Of a stretch of DNA of 64,000 bases, positions 26,412 through 34,256 are shown in pieces; within the stretch, counting starts at the first letter, position 1; every line of letters starts with the position of its first letter. Under the pieces are notes generated by a model. The model worked only from the letters and a program-made list of their open reading frames with translations. It was not told the DNA's origin and did no database searches. A program made the translations under genes and the position numbers. The stretch is taken from positions 23,378 through 87,377 of the forward strand of contig JAFTCJ010000009.1 of assembly GCA_017454765.1 (NCBI GenBank), in the 5' to 3' direction. This DNA comes from Erysipelotrichaceae bacterium (lineage in GTDB: Bacteria; Bacillota_I; Bacilli_A; Erysipelotrichales; Erysipelotrichaceae).

Positions 26412-27136
26412 GCTCTCCCCTCATATTTCTTCTTTAATGCATCATCATGCGCCTTGTCACCGTTCAATACCGGAAGCTCGAATCTGTCTTCCTTGAGCAG
26501 TTCCACCGTCCTGGCTGCCATGGACTGGGCAACACAGTTGTTGCAGATGGAGGAAACGGAACTGACCTTCTCTACGCCGTCTGTCTGAATCAAGGCGTCA
26601 CCGTGCGGTCCGCAGTTGTCGATGACGATGTCACCGAATTCATAAAGCTTCTTTCCGGAAGGATGTCTGGGCTCTTCCGCCAGTGTATGCTTCATCGAAG
26701 TGATGATGATGACCTTATGGCCATTTTTCTTTGCCAGATCGGCGATATCGATGACGATGCCGTTGATGCCGGAATTGGAAATGACGATGAAGATATCCTG
26801 CGGCCTGATGTCATAAAGATCATAAAGCTGTTTGGCGACACCCGGCTTGCGTTCGAAGATATTCTTGCGGTCCATGAATTCCTCAACGGAGATATTGCCT
26901 CTGGTCACGAAATCAGACATCTCCATGATGTGGATCGGCACCAGGGCTCCGACTCTGTTCTTGATGTCGATACCAAGACCTACGGAGTGTCCCGAACCGA
27001 AGACATGGACGACACCGTCTTTTTCAATGCACTCCTTAAAAGCCTGGGCTGCCGCTTCGATATTTTCTTTCTGCGAATCGTATAACTGATCCAGCAGGAC
27101 AAAGAGTTCTTCCTTGAAACGTAATGCGTCTATCAT
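26408..27136 (-). CDS. SIS-domain phosphosugar-binding protein (copy 2)
   Basis: A 242-residue SIS paralogue with FGSGHSVGLGIDIKNRVGA near residue 45, VISNSGINGIVIDIA near 116 and the PRHPSGKKLYE turn near 152. The G-x-G-H-S and S-N-S-G phosphate-binding elements are both kept. It starts at the base where copy 3 stops and overlaps copy 1, so the three are translated as one unit. Confidence 0.83.
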   Translation of the reverse strand: MIDALRFKEELFVLLDQLYDSQKENIEAAAQAFKECIEKDGVVHVFGSGHSVGLGIDIKNRVGALVPIHIMEMSDFVTRGNISVEEFMDRKNIFERKPGVAKQLYDLYDIRPQDIFIVISNSGINGIVIDIADLAKKNGHKVIIITSMKHTLAEEPRHPSGKKLYEFGDIVIDNCGPHGDALIQTDGVEKVSSVSSICNNCVAQSMAARTVELLKEDRFELPVLNGDKAHDDALKKKYEGRA

Positions 27137-27915
27137 CAGCGGATCCTCCTTCCATAGGGATCGGTCAGGGAATCGTTATGCACATCCGCTCCCTTGATGT
27201 TTGCCGATAAGAGTACCGGCGCTCTTTTTCCCTGTTTTTCAAACCAGGCATAGATCTCCGATGTCAGCATCTGGGCGATGCAGTTGGAGACCGTTGAAGA
27301 CAGCTGTCCGACCTTCACCCCTTCCAGACACAGCGCAGTATCCGGTTCTTCCGCACACATATCCAGCCATTCATCGCAATACTGTAACAGTCTTCCGTCA
27401 TGTGCATCATAAGACTTTTTATTGACGACACCGACCAGTTTCTGGCCTCTTTCCTTAACTCTTTTTGCGATCTCCAGCAAGAGAGGCTCATTGCCGTAGA
27501 AACTGACCAGACAGTACATGTCCCTGTCGTCCAGTTCATAGATCTCTTCAAATCTGTCGGCAACGCTCACATCCTCATAGATCTTACCGGAATCGATATC
27601 TTCCTGTCTGATCATCTCCTTGAGGATCAGTTCCTTCAGTTTCAGACCGTGGAACGGTGCGATACCGCCGGCCCGGTAATTGAGTTCATTGACGAATTCC
27701 TCGCCGTGATTCACACCGAAAAGCTGAACGACGCCTCCGTTTTCCATGCACCGTCCAAACATTTCCGCTATCCTTTCGATCTTATCCTTCTGCAAGTCAT
27801 AAGCCTCATCGACTTTCATCTTCACAAGATCGAAATACTGCTTCATGATGTCCATATGATATTTCTCACTTTCTACAGCTTCATTATAAACCTTTATGAT
27901 CTCGCCCATACACAT
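27136..27915 (-). CDS. Degenerate SIS-domain protein (copy 3)
   Basis: A 259-residue paralogue that aligns with its neighbours (FGVNHGEEFVNELNYRAGG near residue 65, C-terminal VGQLSSTVSNCIAQM) but has lost key residues. The G-x-G-H-S element reads G-V-N-H-G, and the SNSG phosphate loop is replaced by SFYGNEP. It is longer at the N-terminus with a helical stretch. It may be a regulatory or structural partner of copies 1 and 2. It is the first gene of the operon, divergent from the EIIA gene 47 bp away. Confidence 0.72.
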   Translation of the reverse strand: MCMGEIIKVYNEAVESEKYHMDIMKQYFDLVKMKVDEAYDLQKDKIERIAEMFGRCMENGGVVQLFGVNHGEEFVNELNYRAGGIAPFHGLKLKELILKEMIRQEDIDSGKIYEDVSVADRFEEIYELDDRDMYCLVSFYGNEPLLLEIAKRVKERGQKLVGVVNKKSYDAHDGRLLQYCDEWLDMCAEEPDTALCLEGVKVGQLSSTVSNCIAQMLTSEIYAWFEKQGKRAPVLLSANIKGADVHNDSLTDPYGRRIR

Positions 27916-27962
27916 TCCGTCTCATTTTGCGGTATACTGGAAGCAGATATGGGGGAAATATC

Positions 27963-28373
27963 ATGAAAGGTATCGTAATCACCAGCCACGGACCTATGGC
28001 CCAGGGCATTCTTGAAACATCAAAACTCTTTTTCGGCGAACAGCCGCAGATCAAAGCCTGCTGCCTGTCAGCTGAAGACAATCCCGATGAATTCGTCGAT
28101 GTACTGAAAGCCGCCATTGCCGAAGTTGACACCGGCGACGGTGTCGTTGTATTCTGCGATATGCTGTTTGGATCACCATGCAACTGCATGGCCCGCATCG
28201 CAGCGGAAGACATGGAAAGCGACAAGCTGCAGGTCATCACCGGCGTCAATCTGGCAATGATCTTACAGATCCTGGCCACCAGAGAAGCGGGTGATCCCGA
28301 AATGGAAGATCTGCTCAAGTCAGGACATGACGGCATTGCCGATCTCAAGGCGATCCTCAAAGCAAACTTATAA
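27963..28373 (+). CDS. PTS mannose-family EIIA subunit (stand-alone)
   Basis: A 136-residue cytoplasmic EIIA with the phosphohistidine at residue 9 in ITSHGPMAQGI, and the FCDMLFGSPCN segment near residue 63. It accepts phosphate from HPr. The start at 27963 follows GGGGGAAATATC, and a TATACT box lies about 25 bases further up. No EIIB, EIIC or EIID gene adjoins it, so it either works with subunits elsewhere (an EIIB lies at 63277) or regulates the divergent SIS operon. Confidence 0.9.
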   Translation: MKGIVITSHGPMAQGILETSKLFFGEQPQIKACCLSAEDNPDEFVDVLKAAIAEVDTGDGVVVFCDMLFGSPCNCMARIAAEDMESDKLQVITGVNLAMILQILATREAGDPEMEDLLKSGHDGIADLKAILKANL

Positions 28374-28377
28374 AAGA

Positions 28378-28400
28378 ATCCCGGGTCTAAGACCCGGGAT
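28378..28400. terminator. Bidirectional terminator between EIIA and MATE genes
   Basis: A 10-bp perfect stem ATCCCGGGTC / GACCCGGGAT with a TAA loop, flanked by A and T runs, between two converging genes. Confidence 0.88.
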
Positions 28401-28404
28401 CTTT

Positions 28405-29751
28405 TCATCTTAAGCCGTTCTGCCTGCTCCACTTGGAACAATAAAAATACAAAGTCGCCATGGTCCCGGCCATCAGATAGCCGAAGGCCGTGGCCAGATA
28501 CAGGATGTGCACATCATAGAAGATCTGCAATCCCAACGAAACAAAGAGATACTTGCAGATGACCTGGCCGGTGATCGCGATGATCATCGGTATTTTGACG
28601 TTGCCCGCACCTCGGCAGGCGCCGTTGTAGATATGGGACAGGTTGATGAAAAACATCGCACCGACTGCCCATCTTATCATGGAAGTGCCGTAATGCAGGA
28701 CCTCCGGATCACTGTTGAAACGCGATACCAGGAAAGGGGCAGCGGTATAGATGATCACGATCATGATGATCGTGCCGATACCGGAAATGAGTGCCGATTC
28801 CCGGATCGCTTCCTTGGCCCTGTCATTCCTGCCGGCGCCCATGTTCTGGGCGACCAGTGACATCGTCGCCGAAGAGACCGCGACTGAAACAAGCTGACAC
28901 CAGCTGACGGTCTTTTCACCGACACCGATCCCGGCAATGACCTCATTGGGGAAGCGGTTGACATAGGACTGCACCAGCATTGAGGAAAATGCGATCAGCA
29001 TGTTCTGGATGCCGGCCGGTATGCCCAGTTCGCAGATCTCGCCGATCACCCGGAATGAAAAATCCAAGTGACGGATATCGAAATCCACGCCCTCATAATT
29101 CAGCATCAGTCTCAGTGCCAGCACATCCATGACGACCTGGGAGATCAGTGTCGCCAAAGCCGTACCGATGACGTTGAGGTTCAGCACTCTGACAAAAAGC
29201 ATGCCCAGCAGAATATTGACGATTGATGAAATGATCGAATAATACAGCTGATGTTTCGTATCGCCGAAACTGCGCAAAATAAAGAAACACATCTGGGATG
29301 TCAGCACTGCCACCGAACCCAGGATATAGACTCTCATATACGCAAAGGCATCCGCATAGATATCCGGACCGATGTTGATGACCTTCAGCAGGAAAGGCAG
29401 AGCCAGCTCGGCGATCACTGTCAGGATACTGCCGCCGACAACGGAAAAGACCAGTGAAGAATCCAGTGATTTCTTGAGATTGTCATGGTCCTTTGCGCCG
29501 TAATAACCCGCGACCAGGATACCGGCTCCCATGCCCAGACCGTAGAACGAATAATTGAAGACGTTGCAGATCCAGGTACAGGCACTGACCGCACTCAAGG
29601 CCGTCAGGGAAACATAGTTGCCGACGATCATCGAATTGGTGACATTGTAAAGTTCCGAAAAGATCATCGATACGAATACCGGCCAGGAGAAAGAAAAGAT
29701 CAGTTTGCGGATATTGCCTTCCGTTAAGGAGACTGCCTTGTTTTTTGCCAT
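28405..29751 (-). CDS. MATE-family efflux transporter
   Basis: A 448-residue protein with 12 predicted helices in two halves and the family opening EGNIRKLIFSFSWPVFVSMIFSELYNVTNSMIVG. It exports drugs or metabolites by cation antiport. Its ATG overlaps the stop of SIS copy 4 by one base, so the two are coupled. Substrate unknown. Confidence 0.92.
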   Translation of the reverse strand: MAKNKAVSLTEGNIRKLIFSFSWPVFVSMIFSELYNVTNSMIVGNYVSLTALSAVSACTWICNVFNYSFYGLGMGAGILVAGYYGAKDHDNLKKSLDSSLVFSVVGGSILTVIAELALPFLLKVINIGPDIYADAFAYMRVYILGSVAVLTSQMCFFILRSFGDTKHQLYYSIISSIVNILLGMLFVRVLNLNVIGTALATLISQVVMDVLALRLMLNYEGVDFDIRHLDFSFRVIGEICELGIPAGIQNMLIAFSSMLVQSYVNRFPNEVIAGIGVGEKTVSWCQLVSVAVSSATMSLVAQNMGAGRNDRAKEAIRESALISGIGTIIMIVIIYTAAPFLVSRFNSDPEVLHYGTSMIRWAVGAMFFINLSHIYNGACRGAGNVKIPMIIAITGQVICKYLFVSLGLQIFYDVHILYLATAFGYLMAGTMATLYFYCSKWSRQNGLR

Positions 29752-30500
29752 CAGAGGTTCCTTATCCTGTAGAAATATTTATCAACGAGCCTGTCATTAT
29801 GGTCGGCACAGTTTTCATCCATGAAAGCCAGATGGCCGTTATAGTAGACGTCCGGTTTGAATCCTCTTTCCACCAATATCTCGACCATCTGCGTCAGGAT
29901 CGCATTCTGCAGGTATACATTGGGGATCGTCGAAGTCGAACCCACCTTCATCTCAAAACCTTCGATATCGACAGCCGCATCACCGATCAGGGAACAGTTG
30001 TCCAGCACGACATCGGCGACATCCTTGAGCTTGACGCCGTCTTTGTGTTTCGTTTTGAGATAATCCGAATATTCCACCGCCGTGATCGCAATGACGGGGA
30101 TGCCCTTTTCTTTCGCTCTTAAAGCCGCATCCACCGGAGCGATATTGTTGCCGGAATTGGAGATGATGATCATGCAGTCGTTGGGCGTGATGCGATGATA
30201 ATCGACGATCATCTTTCCGATCCCGTAGGTATTTTCAACATAGTAAGACTTGGTGATCTCCTGATTGCCCGAAGCCGAAGGCTCCAGCAGGGCACAGTAG
30301 TTGGCCGGCGTTGCCGCCCGCCAGAAGGCATCATCACAGACCAGATGGGAATGACCGGTACCGAAACCGTAAATGATGCCGCCCTTTTCAGTCGTATCCG
30401 CCAGGATCTCAGCCGCCTTCATGATATTGCCGGCCTGCGTTGTCCTGACTTTTTCAATGATATGATCGATCTGCTCAAAATAGCTTTCCCAGGCTTTCAT
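29751..30500 (-). CDS. SIS-domain phosphosugar-binding protein (copy 4)
   Basis: A 249-residue SIS protein with FGTGHSHLVCDDAFWRAAT near residue 45 and IISNSGNNIAPVDAA near 113; both phosphate-binding elements are kept. It is separated from copies 1-3 by the EIIA and MATE genes and belongs to another operon with its own TATAAT and GAGGAG ribosome site. It resembles UPF0309-type proteins. Reaction unknown. Confidence 0.83.
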   Translation of the reverse strand: MKAWESYFEQIDHIIEKVRTTQAGNIMKAAEILADTTEKGGIIYGFGTGHSHLVCDDAFWRAATPANYCALLEPSASGNQEITKSYYVENTYGIGKMIVDYHRITPNDCMIIISNSGNNIAPVDAALRAKEKGIPVIAITAVEYSDYLKTKHKDGVKLKDVADVVLDNCSLIGDAAVDIEGFEMKVGSTSTIPNVYLQNAILTQMVEILVERGFKPDVYYNGHLAFMDENCADHNDRLVDKYFYRIRNL

Positions 30501-30630
30501 GATATATACTCCTCACGCCCTTATTATAACCTGTTTTCCTTTTCAATTTCGGTAGGAAACCCTGACAGAAAACAACGTTATATAATAGACATATGAAACA
30601 GTCCGTGATGAATGAAGAGGTATCTGACAT

Positions 30631-33066
30631 ATGAGCCGCATCGTGATCGGTGTCTATGCCCATGTGGATGGGGGAAAGACGACTCTATCGGAAGCCATCC
30701 TGCACAAATGCGGTGTCATCAAGGAAACAGGAAGGGTCGATCATGAGGATTCCTTCCTTGATTTTCATCACTATGAAAGAGAAAAAGGCATCACCGTCTA
30801 CTCCAAGGAAGCCCGCTTTTCCTATGGAAACAAGGATTTCATCTATGTCGATACGCCCGGTCATCTGGATTTCATCGGCGAAGTCAACCGCACCTACCAG
30901 ATCCTGGATCTGGCGATCCTGATCATCGATGCCTCATCGAATATCCCCTCTGACACGATCAGACGTTTTTCCCACCTCAGGAGTCTGCATATCCCGGTCT
31001 GTATCTTTTTAAACAAGATGGACATCGCTCATCAGAGTAAAGATGAACTGCTTGCCGCAGTCAGAAAGCAGCTGGATCCTTCAATCGTACCCTATACGGA
31101 AACAGCGGAAGCAGTCGCTTTAAATCATGAAGAACTCTTAGAAAAATACCTGTCTCACAATGAAGTGGATGAATCGTATATCATCTCTGACCTGAAAGAA
31201 GCAAGCATCTATCCCCTGTTTTTCGGATCGGCTTTACACGAAGAAGGCGTTGATGAACTGTTAGACTACATCTGCCGCTACGTTGAAGTTCCGGAACCTT
31301 CTTCCCGCTTCAAAGCCTATCTTTATAAAAACGATGAATATGCCCATCTGAAGATCTTTTCCGGAACACTCAGAAACAAAGACGTCATCGCCGATCACAA
31401 GATCAACGAGATCGTCCTGTTCAACGGAAACAGAAGCGAAGCAGTCAGGGAAGTCAAAGGAAACGACCTCTGTGCCGTCAAAGGCCTGCAGGATCTCAAG
31501 CCCGGTACCTGGCTTCCTTCCCTGTTTGTGCAGGATAACGGCGAGCTCAACACCCTGAGCTACCGCATCCTTTCCGATCTCAATGCAAACGAACTCTACA
31601 GAAAGATCTCTGCTTTGAATCAGGAATTCCCGGAACTCAATCTTACATTGAGCGATCACGTCTCTGCCGATCTGACCGGTGAACTGCAGAAAGATTTCAT
31701 CCGCAAGCTGATCAAAGAGCGTTTTGATCTGGATATCGTTTTTTCAAAACGGCTGATCTCCTACCGCGAAAGCATCGAAGATGAAGTCTGGGGCATCGGC
31801 CACTATGAACCCTTACGCCACTATGGCGAAGTGCTTGTTTCCCTCAGACCGTCAGACAGCTACAAAGTCAAAGGAAAAAAGGAATTCTCTGTCCTTCTGG
31901 ATTATCTCAAGACCTACCGTCCCTGCGGACTTCTCACCGATTCACCTCTCGATCAGATCGAGATCGAGATCGTCGATGTCCGTACCCATCTCAAACATAC
32001 CGAAGGCGGAGACCTCATCCAGTCCTTGAACAGAGCGATCCGTCAGGCTTTATCCAAAGCACATTCCATCCTGCTGGAACCCTACTATGTGGTCAGTTTC
32101 AGCGGCGATCAGAAAACACTCAACGGCATCATTTCAGAGCTTTCATCCCTGCAGTATGTCTTTGATTTGGAAGAAGAGATGATCATGGCCAAGATCGCCA
32201 AACACAGTTTCAACGACCTCATCATCTCCCTCAGAAACCGCTTCAAGGATGATTTCTCTCATTCAATCGAAGGAGAGGTCTACGACCGCTGCCGCAATGA
32301 GGAAGAAGTGATTGGGCGCATCGGCTATGATTATCGAAGCGACGCTGCCAAACCGGCTGGATCGGTCTTCACCAGAAACGGCGCCGGCGTCTATATCCCG
32401 CCTGAGGAAGTCGAAGAGAATATGCATCTTAATTTCAGGGATTACTTCCCCGACTACAAACCGCCGGAGAAACAGCCTTCCCGCAGGATCGGCGAAGCGG
32501 AGCTCAAGCGCGTCTGGAATTCCTTATACAAAGAAAAACCGCGTTTCATCGAAAGACAGAGCGAGAAAGAAAAAGAGACCAGGAAAGAATCCGTTCCTGC
32601 CAAGGAACTCTTATATCTGGTCGACGGCTACAATGTCATGCATGAGATGGACAACATCCCGCTGGATGATCTGCTGACAGCCAGAGAAAAGGTCATCAAC
32701 CTGGTCTGCGACTTTGCCGGCTATGTTTCGGCGTACTGCGTCCTGATCTTCGACGCTTATCTGCAGGATGCCTCTCAGGCAACGGTATCCCAGAGAGACA
32801 ATATCTCCCTGGTCTACACGAAAAAAGGACAGACCGCCGATATGTATATCGAAGCCAAGGCGAAAGAACTGAAAGACCGGTATCGCATCATCGTCGTCAC
32901 CTCCGATGCCCTGGAACAGCTTTCTATCTTCTCCAGCGATGCCTTCCGTCTTTCCAGCCGGGAATTCCTGGCCCGCTATCACAACATGCAGAAGAACATG
33001 ATCCACATTGAAAAGGTATCCAACCGTCCTCTTGAAAAACTCAGAGAACTGCTGGATGAATCCTGA
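30631..33066 (+). CDS. TetM/EF-G-like ribosomal GTPase fused to a Rae1/YacP-type NYN nuclease domain
   Basis: An 811-residue fusion. Residues 1 to about 640 form an EF-G/TetM-like translational GTPase: G1 AHVDGGKTT at 10-18, switch region EREKGITV near 49, G3 DTPGH at 74-78, G4 NKMD at 128-131, then domain II, III, V-like segments. A charged linker leads to an NYN/PIN-like domain at about 658-811 that matches Rae1 (YacP): LVDGYNVM at 663-670, FDA at 707-709, QTADMYIE at 734-741 and VTSDALEQ near 757, keeping the acidic active-site residues. Rae1 of Bacillus cleaves mRNA in the ribosomal A site, where TetM-type GTPases also bind, so a ribosome-rescue or mRNA-cleavage role is plausible. It has its own promoter (TATAAT about 50 bases upstream) and a GAGG site. 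Confidence 0.88.
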   Translation: MSRIVIGVYAHVDGGKTTLSEAILHKCGVIKETGRVDHEDSFLDFHHYEREKGITVYSKEARFSYGNKDFIYVDTPGHLDFIGEVNRTYQILDLAILIIDASSNIPSDTIRRFSHLRSLHIPVCIFLNKMDIAHQSKDELLAAVRKQLDPSIVPYTETAEAVALNHEELLEKYLSHNEVDESYIISDLKEASIYPLFFGSALHEEGVDELLDYICRYVEVPEPSSRFKAYLYKNDEYAHLKIFSGTLRNKDVIADHKINEIVLFNGNRSEAVREVKGNDLCAVKGLQDLKPGTWLPSLFVQDNGELNTLSYRILSDLNANELYRKISALNQEFPELNLTLSDHVSADLTGELQKDFIRKLIKERFDLDIVFSKRLISYRESIEDEVWGIGHYEPLRHYGEVLVSLRPSDSYKVKGKKEFSVLLDYLKTYRPCGLLTDSPLDQIEIEIVDVRTHLKHTEGGDLIQSLNRAIRQALSKAHSILLEPYYVVSFSGDQKTLNGIISELSSLQYVFDLEEEMIMAKIAKHSFNDLIISLRNRFKDDFSHSIEGEVYDRCRNEEEVIGRIGYDYRSDAAKPAGSVFTRNGAGVYIPPEEVEENMHLNFRDYFPDYKPPEKQPSRRIGEAELKRVWNSLYKEKPRFIERQSEKEKETRKESVPAKELLYLVDGYNVMHEMDNIPLDDLLTAREKVINLVCDFAGYVSAYCVLIFDAYLQDASQATVSQRDNISLVYTKKGQTADMYIEAKAKELKDRYRIIVVTSDALEQLSIFSSDAFRLSSREFLARYHNMQKNMIHIEKVSNRPLEKLRELLDES

Positions 33067-33077
33067 TTGGAATAAAT

Positions 33078-34256
33078 ATGATACTGAAAATCCTCCTGAT
33101 CATGATCAATCTCTTCCTGCTGATCTACGCCTTAGGTTCAGCCCTTTTGGCATGCATCAGATTGCCGGAAGATGAGAAAAAAGAAAAGACAGAGAAACAG
33201 CATCATTTTGCTGTGCTGATCTGCGCCAGGAACGAAGCCAATGTGATCGGCTTTCTTCTGGATTCCCTTGAACAGCAGAACTATCCGAAAGAACTGATCG
33301 ATGTCTATGTCCTGATCAACAACTGCAGCGACGATACCGAAAAGATCGCTTCTGATCACGGTGCACAAATCCTGAACTGTCCCGCATCTGTCAACAGCAA
33401 GGGCAAGGCACTGGAATATGCGTTTGAAACACTCTTCGATCAGGATCAGATCGATGTTTACGCCGTCTTTGATGCCGACAACATCGCTGATCGGGATTTC
33501 TTCTCAGAAATGAACAAAGCCCTCTGCAACGGCGAACAGATCATTCAGGGCAAACGGAGCGGGCTTCAGAAAGATCATTCCTTCATCTCCTCCTCCTATC
33601 AGATCTACTACGCGATGCAGAACGCTTTCTTCAACAGACCGCACAGCGAAAGAGGACTTTCCGCTTCCATCAACGGTTCCGGCTGGTGTATCCTGAAGCC
33701 ATTCATTGACGATGTATCCTTTGAATGCCGCACGATCGTCGAAGACTATGAATATTCCATACTCTGTGCTTTGAAAAACAAAAAGATCGCATATTGTGAA
33801 ACTGCGATCTCTTATGACGATTTTACCGATGACCTGAAGACCTCGCTGATCCAGAGGACCCGCTGGTCGTACGGCATCCTGCAATGTCTGAAACGGTATG
33901 AAGGAACGCTGATCAGACAGGCTTTCAAAGGATCCGTGAGCTGTCTTCTCTTTGCCTATACAGGTATGATGACTTTTGCTGTTCTGTGTCTGGTCATAGC
34001 CGCTTTCGGCAATCATATCTTCCTTTCAGATCTGATTTCCTATCCGCTCTATCTGAGCTTTTCCCTTTTTCTTTTCTGGATGACCGGCGTCGTACTTTCT
34101 GTCATTGCCCTGATCATGAATCATGATTCCATTGTTCAGAATATCAGGGGCATCCTTTTCTATGCTTTCTTCATGCTGAGCTGGGCACCGGTCCTCGTCT
34201 CCTGCTTCTTCCGCAGGAACTATGAGTGGCAACCCATTGAACACTATCACAGCTGA
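33078..34256 (+). CDS. Membrane GT2-family glycosyltransferase
   Basis: A 392-residue processive-type GT2 enzyme. An N-terminal helix is followed by a catalytic domain with ICARNEANVIG near residue 53, the DxD in FDADNIAD near 135 and the Q-x-x-R-W motif in IQRTRWSYG near 260; two or three C-terminal helices complete it. It would transfer sugars from a nucleotide donor at the membrane. It follows the GTPase by 11 bp. Its stop abuts the stop of the opposing permease gene with no gap. Confidence 0.88.
   Translation: MILKILLIMINLFLLIYALGSALLACIRLPEDEKKEKTEKQHHFAVLICARNEANVIGFLLDSLEQQNYPKELIDVYVLINNCSDDTEKIASDHGAQILNCPASVNSKGKALEYAFETLFDQDQIDVYAVFDADNIADRDFFSEMNKALCNGEQIIQGKRSGLQKDHSFISSSYQIYYAMQNAFFNRPHSERGLSASINGSGWCILKPFIDDVSFECRTIVEDYEYSILCALKNKKIAYCETAISYDDFTDDLKTSLIQRTRWSYGILQCLKRYEGTLIRQAFKGSVSCLLFAYTGMMTFAVLCLVIAAFGNHIFLSDLISYPLYLSFSLFLFWMTGVVLSVIALIMNHDSIVQNIRGILFYAFFMLSWAPVLVSCFFRRNYEWQPIEHYHS

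Noticed and set aside
30631..33066. Tetracycline resistance gene of the TetM type
   Set aside because: The GTPase half is TetM-like, but the NYN fusion and divergence mean resistance cannot be claimed from sequence.
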